A DNA stretch of 64,000 nucleotides from contig CALXMW010000004.1 of NCBI GenBank assembly GCA_944389585.1, positions 1 through 64,000 of the forward strand, given 5' to 3'. Source of the DNA: an uncultured Kiritimatiellota bacterium. Its GTDB lineage: Bacteria > Verrucomicrobiota > Kiritimatiellia > RFP12 > DVOR01. The translations under genes were made by a program, and so were the position numbers. The notes under the pieces are model-generated. The model was not told the DNA's origin. It saw nothing but the letters and a program-made list of their open reading frames with translations, and did no database searches. This document shows positions 1 to 8,315 of this stretch, piece by piece; the first letter of the stretch is position 1; every line of letters begins with the position of its first letter.

Positions 1-478
1 GACAGACACCCCAAAAGACTTTGTGCCCCTTGTGGTGCTTTGAGCCTTTGTGATAGCCCGCGCAGCGACTACCCGCGCACGTCTGCGACGTGCCTGACAG
101 GCACCCCAAAAGACTTTGTGCCCCTTGTGGTGCTTTGAGCCTTTGTGATAGCCCGCGCAGCGACTACCCGCGGCACGTCTGCGACGTGCCCGCGCCCGCC
201 AAGCGGGCGACGGACTAGGGTGGGCAGAGAGGAGGGGACCACTGGGGCGGCGCCCTGTCCGTCGCCCCGCAGGGGCGCTCTTTGTCCTTTGTGACCGTTG
301 TGCCCTTTGCGATTTCCAAAATCCTGGCAGTCCTGCGTGCGCCAGCACGCCCTCAATCTGCTCCAAATCCGCGAAATCTGCGGTTTCTTTCGCCGCAGAC
401 CTCCTTTGTAATTTCAATCTCCGTGCCCCTCTGTGTGTTCCCTGTGGCCTCCGTGGTCTTCCTAGGGTGTGAATAAGG
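1..478. repeat. interspersed modular repeat element A (left end outside window)
   Basis: No gene is seen here. The stretch begins with two tandem copies of a 95-bp unit (1-95 and 96-190), each ending in a hairpin with the 7-8 bp stem GGCACGTC and a 3-nt loop (77-93, 172-190). Then follow a CGCCCGC/CAA/GCGGGCG hairpin, a CGCCCC/GCA/GGGGCG hairpin, and a terminal block rich in TTTGTGATTTC and TCCGTGTCC words (about 280-465). The same modules recur at 7269-7845, 8316-8790, 53128-53472 and 56450-56990. Short open frames across it arise from the repeat itself and are not credible genes. Confidence 0.85.
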
Positions 479-504
479 CTTTTGGGGAGAATGGATTAAA
501 ATCC

Positions 505-533
505 TTGACGGGGGGGGGTGGGTGTTGTAGAAT
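505..533 (+). promoter_or_regulatory. sigma70-type promoter of the giant secreted protein gene
   Basis: TTGACG (505-510) and TAGAAT (528-533) are separated by exactly 17 nt, and the spacer is almost entirely G and T. Transcription would start near 540, giving a leader of about 65 nt that ends in the ribosome-binding site AAGGAG (590-595). Confidence 0.7.
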
Positions 534-604
534 ATGGGGCATTTTTCTTGGGCCGGGCGTGCCGAAGGGTTTGTGGCACCCGGGTTGAGAAGGAGACAGA
601 GACC

Positions 605-3600
605 ATGCAGTTGAGACAATTCGCTTTGTGGGCGTTGGCCTCCGTGGCCATCCCAGCCTTTGGGGTGACGCGCGCGACCTCCACGGGCACCTATGACTTC
701 GTCTTTTCCTCGCTGACGCACGTGGGGGGGACGATCGCCGTGGCCGGCTTGAACGAGACGGTCGTCTCGGAGCCCCTCACGTTGGGCGAGGCGACCTTCG
801 ACAAGGCCATCGACTTTTCGGACGGGAGCCCGATCGGCTCCGGCGTGCAGGGCCTGCGCCAGATCGCGTACGTGCCGGACCAGGTGACGGTCAAGTCCGT
901 GGGCGTGGCCTTCACGCAGGGCTCTGAGGCGCCGGCGAAGCTGACGCTGACGGTGGGCGACGCGCCGACGACCTTCACGCTGGCCGAGGGCTCCGAGACG
1001 GTGACGCTCCACGGCGCGGCCGGCAGCCGCACGGCGGTCGTCCACACCTACGCGGCCGCCTCCGGCCCCGTGCTGGCGGACGCCTCGGCGGCCTTCTCCC
1101 TGGCCTTCCCCGAGGACGCCGTGGGCGGCGGCCAGCAGGTGAACAACCTCTTCACCTGCGACGGCAAACCCTTCGTGCGGGTGATCGGCTCGGCCCTCAT
1201 CCACCACTACGTTTTGGAGGTCTCCGACGGCGTGGACACGGAGACGCACGGCCAGGCGCTCTCCACCCTGCTCGCGGACACCGACTTCGTGGACGACGCG
1301 AACCACGTGGTCGTCGTCGAGTTCACGGGCGCGGGCGGCGGCGTGAAGATCGACCGCGCGCTCCAGAAGGCCCCGCTCATCTTCGGCTCGGCGGTGCCCG
1401 CGGCCCAGGCGCACCTGCACTTCGACGGCACGGACGGCACGCCCATCTGCGCGCCGATGACCTTCCGCGACGGCGCGACGACGGGCGGCGTCTCGCTCTA
1501 CGGCCCCTCCTACGCGGAGACCTCGAAGCTGAGCGTGTGGGATCCCAAGGCGCTGCTTGTGCTCTGCGACGTGACGCTCCGCTCGCCCCTCCCGTATGAC
1601 GTGGATCAGCCCGGCGTGGGCTGGTTCCAGAACAACACCATCACCATCCCCGCGAGGCGCACCTTCCGCCTGGAGCTGCCCGCGGGCACCTCCGAGAACC
1701 AGCTGCCCAAGCTGGCCTTCGAGGACGCCACCTCCATCCTCGAGCTGGCCTCCGCCAACGACGCCGCGGGCATCCCCACGAAGTATTACCAGGCGCTCTG
1801 CGCCCAATCCGGCACGCTGGTCATCGACCGCGACTTCTCCGCCGGCGCGCTCATCTTCTGGGGCTTGGGCGCGGAGCGCCTCTCCGTGGTGCTGCGCCCC
1901 GGCCACACTTATGCCATCGACGGCGCCTTCGGCGTCTCGGACTACGCCGAGGCCTCGCTGACGGTCGAGGGCGGCACGCTCAAGGTCAGCTCGCTCAACC
2001 TCGCCGCCAGCGCCGCCACGCTCGACATCCTCGCCGGCGCCGCCGTGGAGGCGGACAGCCTCACCGGCATCGACGCGGGCACCCTCACCACCGTTACCGT
2101 CGCGCAGGGCGCCACCCTCACGCTGAAGGGCGAGCTCGCCGCGGGCTCGGACGCCGGCGACGGCGTGCTCGACCTCACCGTCGCGGGCAAGCTCAACCTG
2201 GGCGGCAACCTCAACATGATCCCCGCCCGCCGCCGCACCCTTGCCCTCGCGGGCGGCGCCATCGTGGCCCAGAGCGTCGTGAAGGTCGATTGCGGCGACG
2301 GCTCCGAGGGCGAGAACTTCCTCGTCGTCCGCGGCGGCGGCGCCATCGAGGGCCCCGTCACCATCCCCGCCGTCACCGGCTCGGGCTGGCTCGCGGATGG
2401 GAGCATGGGCGTGCTCACGCTCGGCGCGGAGGCCACGCTTGGCCGCATCCACGACTACGTCGGCGACATCGAGGGCACCGGCGCCATCAGGCAGATCACC
2501 GGCTCCCTCGGCGACGTCTCCCTGGGCGGCGACTGGCACACGCGCATCGGCGAGCTCATCTTCACGGTCGCCAAGGATTTCCGCGGCACGCTCGGCTTCA
2601 CCGACGGCGACGCCGGCGCGGAGAAGACCGTCGACATCTCGGCGGTGAACGACCTGCTTTCCCTGCCCGGCGCCTTCCGCGTGAACAACCGCCAGCACAT
2701 CGTCATCCGCATCGACCAGTTCGCCGACGCCACCTTCCGCTGGCCCGCCGCGCCCGAGGGCATCACCCTCACCCTCATCGAGTCCGGCGCCTACGGCGGC
2801 GAGCTCACCATCCCCGCCATCCCGCGCGACGACATCGACTTCGAGCTCGCCTCCTTCACGGACGAGGGCGGCTATGCCGTCCGCCCCGAGGGCGACTACG
2901 TCTACCGCCCCGACGAGGACGGCGTCACCGCCGAGCTCACGTGGGACGACCCCGTCTTCACCGGCAAGGGCGCCTGGATCGATGTCGAGTTCAACGGCAC
3001 CACCGCCAACACCGGCTGGTTCACCCTCGGCGACTACGCGGGCAACCCCAGCGAGACGGACGAGCAGAAGCGGCTCTACAACGGCCTCCTCGGCGGCGAC
3101 CGCGTCTACGGCACCGGCTCCGGCGACGACGCGATGGACGTCTACGAGGTGCTGACCCAGGGCAAGACGGTCGACAACTGGGACGGCCCCGACTACACGG
3201 TGAACTTCGTCCGCTCTTCCAACCCTTACCAGGAGCAAGGCAGCCTGCCGCTGTGGTACCGCCCCTTCGTGGCCCTCGCGTCGCTGGAATACCCCGAGGC
3301 CTGGACGGTCGCCCTGCGCCTGAGCGCCCCCAACGCCGCCAACACCTGCCTCCTGGCCCTGGGCCACAACGACGTCGACGACAAGTCCCCCGACGCGGAC
3401 CTTGAGACCTATGCCCTCGTCTTCGCCACCGGCGACGACGCCAACGAGATCTGCCTCTGGGTCTTCCCCGGCAAGGGCGATGCCGCCAACGTCGCCCCCG
3501 CGGAGCCCGCCTTCCGCGTGCGCCTGGCCGACGCCACCAGCGCCCAGCACACCTTCTGCGTCATCTCCGACGGCACCACCCTGGCGCTCTACGTCGACGG

Positions 3601-6600
3601 CTCGCGCCTGGGCGAGCACACGCTCCCCGTGGGCCGCCTGGCCAACGGCCTCCAGGTCGGCACCCAGATGGGCGGCGACAGCGTCGAAAACGACCTCCCG
3701 AACCTCTACGCCCTGGCCAAGGACGCCGGGCGCGGCGCGGGCGGCGCCATCGACTTCCTCCGCTTCTACAAGGGCGCGATGCCCGAATCGGCCATGCGCA
3801 AGCTCGCCGAGACCGCCCCCGCCGTCGTGGCCGGCACCCGCTTCGTCCGCACCCTCGCCTCGGCCACCGAGACCTGGGTGCAGGCCGGCGCCTGGACGAA
3901 GCAGGTCTTCTCCCGCCCCGAGAACGGCACGGCCGGCTGGGTTGACGTCGGCGCCGCCGACGAGCCCGACGAGGGCGTGGAGTGCCGCGTCTACGTCCCC
4001 GACGGCGAGCACGCCCTCCAGGTGAACGTCACGAAGCACGGCGACTTCCCCTCCGCCGACCGTGCCTATTCCACCCTCGTCGTCGCCCCCGCCGAAGGCA
4101 ACGCCGGCGAGGCCACCCTCCGCATCGTCCCCTGCGGCGTCACCGCCAAGGAGACCGACGCGGGCTGGGAGCAGGCCATCATCCAGAGCGACTGGTTCAA
4201 CGACCCCGCCTACGGCACCCTCCGCTTCACCGGCGGCAACGCCGACGCCGTCAGCACGCAGGACGCCTCCCTCACCGGCGCGGCCTACGTCCTCTCCGCC
4301 CCCAGCCGCGACGAGAACACCACCGTCACCACCACGTGGGGAGACGAGGTCGAGCACCAAGAGGGTACGGCGTCGCTCTTTTACCCCTATGGCTGGTACG
4401 AGCAGACCGGCACGCGCACGACCGAGACCACGTGGACCAACGCCGGCGGCGTGGATTCCCGGGCCGTCCACCTGATCGTCGACGCGGGCGTCTGCGCCTT
4501 CTCCCCCGCCTCCGAGGTGGGCCTGCACGCCAACTTCGCCGGCTCCATCACGACGGTCGAGCACCTCTACCGCACCGGCACCTACAAGACGAACTGGGAG
4601 CTTCAGCGGGAGTACACGCCCGACGCGGACGGCGAGCGCGTCACGGCCTCGGAGACCACGGCCGCCGATGAGACCTACGGCACGCAGGTGAACACCCTGA
4701 CGGTGATCGCCGGGCCGACGCTGGCGCGCGGGTCGACGCGCGAATCGCAGACCTTCCGCCTCTCCGGCCCCGTGGTCGTCAAGGGGACGCCCGCCGAAAG
4801 GAGCGGCGTGCTCGGCAACCCCGGCGTGACGGGCGAGGGGCAGACCTCCACCCACGTCTGGGTGCCGGCCTTCGCCGGCGGCCGCTGGCTCTTCACCGAG
4901 GCGCCCGACAGCTCCCTGGACGCCGGGTTGGCGGCCATCGGCCGCCTGGCCGCCGGCAGGCTCTACCTGCTCCTCGGCCCCGGCGACGCCAGGGCGGCCT
5001 CCGCGGCGGCGTGGCACCGCTACGGCTACGCGGACGCCGAGACCACCGAGAGCGGCCTCCAGCCCACCCCCGCCGGAGAGGGCGACTACGCCGCCGCCGA
5101 CGCCTTCCAGATCCGCCTCTCCGGGGACGCGGCGCTGGACCTGGACGCCCTGCCGGCCTCCGGCGCGGTGCAGACCTTCTTCGTGGAGAAGGCCGCCGGC
5201 GCGGAAGGCACGCCCAAGCTGACGCTCACCATCAGCACGCGAAACGCCGAGGGCAACCCCTACCTCTGCGTCGAGCGCGAGGTCATCGTGGCCGGCGTGC
5301 GCCTGGACGTCTCCAACGGCCTGACAGGCAACAAGACCAACGTCAACACCCTGCGCGTGACCCGCGCCGACGGCACCCACTCGCCCATCCATAAGGGCAA
5401 CCAGGAGGGCGGCGCCTACATCTCCGGCCCCGGCGTCATCGACTGGGACTTCGGCGCGGAGAACTCCATCCCCCGCCTGGAGGTCGTCCCCGGCGCGGAG
5501 CTCATCTTCACCGTGGGGCAGAACTTCCGCGTCCACGGCACCACCCTCGTGGCCCAGGGCCGGACGGACGTGGAGGAGCCCGTCGTCGGGCCGCCGACCC
5601 CGGAGAGCATGGCGGCCGGCGCCTGGATCCACTACGCCAGCCCGGATCCCTTCCTGGGCGCGGACGTGGAGCTGGGCGAGGGCGCCTACTTCGGCTTCCA
5701 TGCCGACGCCGCCTCGGCCGACGCCGACATCCAGGAGGAGGGCGTCATCCTGGAGGGCGAGCTGCGCCTGACCGGCAACGCCACCCTCCGCGCCGACCAC
5801 GCCCACGGCGTCCCCCTCGACGGGGCCGCGCGCATCCCGCACTTCGTCGCCGCCGGCGGCATCCGCGCCACGAAGCTCGGCCTGACCCTGACGGTGGACG
5901 CGCCCTCCCACCAGGTGGCCGACGGGCAGCAGGGCTCCGTCGACTGGCACAGCCACACCTCCGCGCTGACGGGCGAGGAGGACTTCCGCCTCTGGAAGAC
6001 CGGCCCCGGCACGGTGACCTTCTACACCCTCGAGCCGCCCTCCGTCTCCGGCAAGGTGACGGTGGAGGAGGGCACCCTGGCCGTCTCCGGCGCGCCCGAC
6101 ACCCCCATCGGATCCAAGGGCCTCGAGGTCTGGGCGGGCGCGACGCTCGGCGATTCGGGCCGAGCCGCCGGCACCGGCACGGGCAGCCACCGCCTGGCCG
6201 CCATCCCCGCGGGGCAGACCCTCGCCGGCGGCGGCACGATCGGGGGCTGGGTGCGCCTGGAGCGCGGCGCCAAACTCGTGGCCAAGGACGGCGATACCCT
6301 CACCGTCACCGGCGGCGTCTCGGCAGACGCCTCCGGCGAGGCCGACATCACCGTCGACCTGACCGACTACACCGTCGGCGAGGGCCAGCGCGCCCAGCCC
6401 TACCTGGTCGTCAACCGCGAGGAGCGCGACCTCCGCGCCCGCCTCCTGCCCATGAAGGGCGAGGCGCGCTGGGACAGCGTGGCGTGGCTCCAGACCCGGG
6501 AGGACGGCACGGTCACCACCTCGCACGCCGCCCGCGCGCCCCAGTTCCCCGCGCCCCAGGACTACGAGGGCGGCGAGGACAACGCCATCAACGCCTACAT

Positions 6601-7207
6601 CGCCCCCTTCTTCATCAGCCAGTACCAGGCCAAGGGCCACGCCTACGTGGGCGCCACCCACGGCCGCACCCGCGGCGACGAGGTCCTCAGCGGCTCGGCC
6701 ATCAGCGAGGCGCTCCTCTGCTTCGGCAACATCAGCGCCTTCGTCGACACGGACGAGCGGACCGAGGCCGACGGGCGCACCTACATCGGCGGCGCCAACT
6801 TCTACGTGGCCTACGAGTTTGGCGTCTCGGACGTCGCGATGGCCGAGGTCGCGGGTGAGCCCTGCCTGGTCGTGGGCGTTTCCGTCGAGGCCACGCTCGA
6901 GGAGGCCTTCCCCGACGTCGCCTTCAACGGGGAGCAAAAGGCCTTCAAGGCCAGCTACAACGCCGGCACGACGCTCGCCCTCGGCCTCGTCCGGGCGGAC
7001 GGCACGGTCGAGCCCCTGCCCGAGAAGGTCACGGTCACCGAGGTCACCGGCCCCGACGGCCTGGCCGAGGGCACCGCGGCGACGCCCGAGGCGCCCGGCC
7101 TGCGTTGGTTCCGCGTGCCCTACGCCGACCTCTCCGAGGCCGCCCAGGCCGACGACGGCGTCATCCGCCTGACGGCCACGGCCGAGTACGCCCCCGCGGC
7201 GCAATGA
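605..7207 (+). CDS. giant secreted beta-rich protein with LamG-like and autotransporter-type repeats
   Basis: A 2200-residue protein. The start at 605 is chosen because AAGGAG lies 9 nt upstream and residues 1-23 (MQLRQFALWALASVAIPAFG...) form a signal peptide; an in-frame ATG at 518 lies upstream of the likely transcript start. The body is repetitive, with many G-T-L-x-V and L-x-L-x-G-x-A turns typical of parallel beta-helices. Residues about 895-1075 look like a LamG/concanavalin-type lectin domain (HTFCVISDGTTLALYVDGS, then IDFLRFYKGAMPESAM). Residues about 1800-1915 contain a GPGTVTF...VEEGTLAVSG pattern like the autotransporter-associated beta-strand repeat. No C-terminal beta-barrel, PEP-CTERM or LPXTG sorting signal is visible, so its anchoring is unknown. 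A surface adhesin or carbohydrate-binding role is inference. It is monocistronic, with its own promoter and terminator, and is flanked by repeat elements on both sides. Confidence 0.85.
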   Translation: MQLRQFALWALASVAIPAFGVTRATSTGTYDFVFSSLTHVGGTIAVAGLNETVVSEPLTLGEATFDKAIDFSDGSPIGSGVQGLRQIAYVPDQVTVKSVGVAFTQGSEAPAKLTLTVGDAPTTFTLAEGSETVTLHGAAGSRTAVVHTYAAASGPVLADASAAFSLAFPEDAVGGGQQVNNLFTCDGKPFVRVIGSALIHHYVLEVSDGVDTETHGQALSTLLADTDFVDDANHVVVVEFTGAGGGVKIDRALQKAPLIFGSAVPAAQAHLHFDGTDGTPICAPMTFRDGATTGGVSLYGPSYAETSKLSVWDPKALLVLCDVTLRSPLPYDVDQPGVGWFQNNTITIPARRTFRLELPAGTSENQLPKLAFEDATSILELASANDAAGIPTKYYQALCAQSGTLVIDRDFSAGALIFWGLGAERLSVVLRPGHTYAIDGAFGVSDYAEASLTVEGGTLKVSSLNLAASAATLDILAGAAVEADSLTGIDAGTLTTVTVAQGATLTLKGELAAGSDAGDGVLDLTVAGKLNLGGNLNMIPARRRTLALAGGAIVAQSVVKVDCGDGSEGENFLVVRGGGAIEGPVTIPAVTGSGWLADGSMGVLTLGAEATLGRIHDYVGDIEGTGAIRQITGSLGDVSLGGDWHTRIGELIFTVAKDFRGTLGFTDGDAGAEKTVDISAVNDLLSLPGAFRVNNRQHIVIRIDQFADATFRWPAAPEGITLTLIESGAYGGELTIPAIPRDDIDFELASFTDEGGYAVRPEGDYVYRPDEDGVTAELTWDDPVFTGKGAWIDVEFNGTTANTGWFTLGDYAGNPSETDEQKRLYNGLLGGDRVYGTGSGDDAMDVYEVLTQGKTVDNWDGPDYTVNFVRSSNPYQEQGSLPLWYRPFVALASLEYPEAWTVALRLSAPNAANTCLLALGHNDVDDKSPDADLETYALVFATGDDANEICLWVFPGKGDAANVAPAEPAFRVRLADATSAQHTFCVISDGTTLALYVDGSRLGEHTLPVGRLANGLQVGTQMGGDSVENDLPNLYALAKDAGRGAGGAIDFLRFYKGAMPESAMRKLAETAPAVVAGTRFVRTLASATETWVQAGAWTKQVFSRPENGTAGWVDVGAADEPDEGVECRVYVPDGEHALQVNVTKHGDFPSADRAYSTLVVAPAEGNAGEATLRIVPCGVTAKETDAGWEQAIIQSDWFNDPAYGTLRFTGGNADAVSTQDASLTGAAYVLSAPSRDENTTVTTTWGDEVEHQEGTASLFYPYGWYEQTGTRTTETTWTNAGGVDSRAVHLIVDAGVCAFSPASEVGLHANFAGSITTVEHLYRTGTYKTNWELQREYTPDADGERVTASETTAADETYGTQVNTLTVIAGPTLARGSTRESQTFRLSGPVVVKGTPAERSGVLGNPGVTGEGQTSTHVWVPAFAGGRWLFTEAPDSSLDAGLAAIGRLAAGRLYLLLGPGDARAASAAAWHRYGYADAETTESGLQPTPAGEGDYAAADAFQIRLSGDAALDLDALPASGAVQTFFVEKAAGAEGTPKLTLTISTRNAEGNPYLCVEREVIVAGVRLDVSNGLTGNKTNVNTLRVTRADGTHSPIHKGNQEGGAYISGPGVIDWDFGAENSIPRLEVVPGAELIFTVGQNFRVHGTTLVAQGRTDVEEPVVGPPTPESMAAGAWIHYASPDPFLGADVELGEGAYFGFHADAASADADIQEEGVILEGELRLTGNATLRADHAHGVPLDGAARIPHFVAAGGIRATKLGLTLTVDAPSHQVADGQQGSVDWHSHTSALTGEEDFRLWKTGPGTVTFYTLEPPSVSGKVTVEEGTLAVSGAPDTPIGSKGLEVWAGATLGDSGRAAGTGTGSHRLAAIPAGQTLAGGGTIGGWVRLERGAKLVAKDGDTLTVTGGVSADASGEADITVDLTDYTVGEGQRAQPYLVVNREERDLRARLLPMKGEARWDSVAWLQTREDGTVTTSHAARAPQFPAPQDYEGGEDNAINAYIAPFFISQYQAKGHAYVGATHGRTRGDEVLSGSAISEALLCFGNISAFVDTDERTEADGRTYIGGANFYVAYEFGVSDVAMAEVAGEPCLVVGVSVEATLEEAFPDVAFNGEQKAFKASYNAGTTLALGLVRADGTVEPLPEKVTVTEVTGPDGLAEGTAATPEAPGLRWFRVPYADLSEAAQADDGVIRLTATAEYAPAAQ

Positions 7208-7229
7208 CCGCCACCCCACGCCAACAGAC

Positions 7230-7258
7230 GGGGCCCCACACCGGGGCCCCGCCTTTTT
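7230..7258 (+). terminator. intrinsic terminator of the giant protein gene
   Basis: Perfect 8-bp stem GGGGCCCC (7230-7237 with 7243-7250), 5-nt loop ACACC, then GCCTTTTTG. It lies 22 nt after the stop codon. Confidence 0.85.
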
Positions 7259-7320
7259 GCGCACCTAGAGAAGATCACGGAGGCAACGGAGGACACGCAG
7301 AGGGACACAGGGATGGAAAT

Positions 7321-7392
7321 CACAAAGGACGCAAAGGACGCAAAGGACACAAAGGACGCAAAGGACACAAAGGACACAAAGGACACAAAGGA
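7321..7392. repeat. 9-bp tandem repeat array, 8 units
   Basis: Eight consecutive 9-bp units alternate between CACAAAGGA and CGCAAAGGA. It is followed by a purine-only tract (AAAAGGAAAGGG...) up to about 7438. The unit is the same word that appears, degenerated, through all five interspersed elements. Confidence 0.95.
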
Positions 7393-7510
7393 GAAAAGGA
7401 AAGGGAAAAGGGAAAATGGGGAATGGGGATGGGAGGGGCAAGGGGCGCTGCCCCTTGGACCCCGGCAGGGGGAAGCTCCCCCTGCACCCGCGGCACGTCT
7501 GCGACGTGCC

Positions 7511-7704
7511 TGACAGGCACCCCAAAAGACTTTGTGCCCCTTGTGGTGCTTTGAGCCTTTGTGATAGCCCGCGCAGCGACAACCCGCGGCACGTCCGGCG
7601 GACGTGCCTGACAGGCAACCCAAAAGAGTTTGTGTCCTTTGTGGTTCTTTGAGCCTTTGTGATAGCCCGCGCAGCGAAAACCCGCGGCACGTCTACGACG
7701 TGCC
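7511..7704. repeat. two tandem ~97-bp units inside element B
   Basis: Units 7511-7608 (98 bp) and 7609-7704 (96 bp) share the order TGACAGGCA, CCCAAAAGA, a run of TTTGTG words, GATAGCCCGCGCAGCGA, then a GGCACGTC hairpin. They differ by scattered substitutions, for example GACTTTGTGCCCC against GAGTTTGTGTCC. Confidence 0.85.
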
Positions 7705-7888
7705 AACGCCCGCCAAGCGGGCGACGGACTGGGACGGTGCCTCGCCCGTCGCCCCGCAGGGGCGCTCTCCGTTCTTTGTGCCCTTTGTGATTTCAATCCC
7801 CGTGTTCCTCTGCGTGTCCTCCGTGTCCTCTGTGATCTCCCCTGCGTCGTCCTTCCTTTGCGTTCTTTGTGATTTCCAAAAAAAGAGC

Positions 7889-7917
7889 TTGCGCATGGGG
7901 AAAGGGTTTGGTATTAT
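7889..7917 (+). promoter_or_regulatory. promoter of the tRNA-Gly/tRNA-Lys cluster
   Basis: TTGCGC (7889-7894), a 17-nt spacer and TATTAT (7912-7917), preceded by TGG as in an extended -10. Transcription would begin near 7924, about 13 nt before the first tRNA. Confidence 0.8.
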
Positions 7918-7936
7918 GTGTGGCGTTTTTGAGCGT

Positions 7937-8012
7937 GCGAACTTAGCTCAATTGGCAGAGCTCCACCTTGCCAAGGTGGAGGTTGAGGGTTCGAGTCCCT
8001 TAGTTCGCTCCA
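7937..8012 (+). tRNA. tRNA-Gly (GCC), copy 1
   Basis: 76 nt including an encoded CCA (8010-8012). The acceptor stem is GCGAACT with AGTTCGC, the anticodon loop is TTGCCAA (anticodon GCC) closed by CCACC/GGTGG, and the T arm holds GGTTCGAGTCC. The sequence is identical to the copy at 8123. Confidence 0.97.
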
Positions 8013-8015
8013 AAT

Positions 8016-8091
8016 GGGGGTGTAGCTCAGTTGGTAGAGCAAGTGACTCTTAATCACTGGGTCCACGGTTCAAGCCCGTGCACCCCTACCA
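8016..8091 (+). tRNA. tRNA-Lys (CTT), copy 1
   Basis: 76 nt with encoded CCA. The anticodon loop is CTCTTAA, closed by AGTGA/TCACT, giving anticodon CTT. The acceptor GGGGGTG pairs with CACCCCT, with a G-U pair at position 1-72. It starts 3 nt after the tRNA-Gly CCA. Confidence 0.96.
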
Positions 8092-8122
8092 TCCGGGGAT
8101 GGGACGCCAAAACAGCCATTGC

Positions 8123-8198
8123 GCGAACTTAGCTCAATTGGCAGAGCTCCACCTTGCCAAGGTGGAGGTTGAGGGTTCGAGTCCCTTAGTTCGCTCCA
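8123..8198 (+). tRNA. tRNA-Gly (GCC), copy 2
   Basis: Identical in sequence to 7937-8012 and offset by exactly 186 nt. It lies 31 nt after the first tRNA-Lys. Confidence 0.97.
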
Positions 8199-8201
8199 AA
8201 T

Positions 8202-8277
8202 GGGGGTGTAGCTCAGTTGGTAGAGCAAGTGACTCTTAATCACTGGGTCCACGGTTCAAGCCCGTGCACCCCTACCA
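8202..8277 (+). tRNA. tRNA-Lys (CTT), copy 2
   Basis: Identical to 8016-8091, again offset by 186 nt, so the Gly-Lys pair has been duplicated as one block. A terminator hairpin follows 7 nt later. Confidence 0.96.
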
Positions 8278-8283
8278 TTTTCC

Positions 8284-8308
8284 AAGGGCCGGCGTCGCCG
8301 GCCCTTTT
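8284..8308 (+). terminator. terminator of the tRNA cluster
   Basis: Ten-base-pair stem AAGGGCCGGC (8284-8293) with GCCGGCCCTT (8297-8306), loop GTC, followed by TTCG; the T-run is partly within the stem. Confidence 0.85.
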
Positions 8309-8315
8309 CGTGCCC

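Larger units (their letters stand above)
7269..7845. repeat. interspersed modular repeat element B, complete, with terminal inverted repeats
   Basis: Fills the gap between the giant gene and the tRNA cluster; no gene is seen in it. The left end (about 7269-7329) and right end (about 7772-7843) are imperfect inverted copies of each other over roughly 60 bp: the left reads AGATCACGGAGG...AAATCACAAAGG and the right reads as its reverse complement. Inside, in order: a 9-bp tandem array (7321-7392), a purine tract (7393-7438), hairpins CAAGGGGC/GCT (7439-7457), GCAGGGGGA/AGC (7465-7485) and GGCACGTC/TGC (7492-7510), two tandem ~98-bp units ending in hairpins at 7588-7608 and 7686-7704, then hairpins at 7707-7723 and 7750-7764. 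No transposase is encoded. Confidence 0.85.

Noticed and set aside
353-7264. Open frame of 2303 codons on the minus strand opposite the giant protein gene
   Set aside because: Composition is the Gly/Arg/Ala/Val/Asp mix expected from the complement of a GC-rich gene; it covers the promoter and repeat element of the real gene and has no recognisable domain.
7321-7392. CRISPR array
   Set aside because: The repeats are 9 bp with no spacers and no cas genes are near; the ~98-bp units also lack variable spacers.
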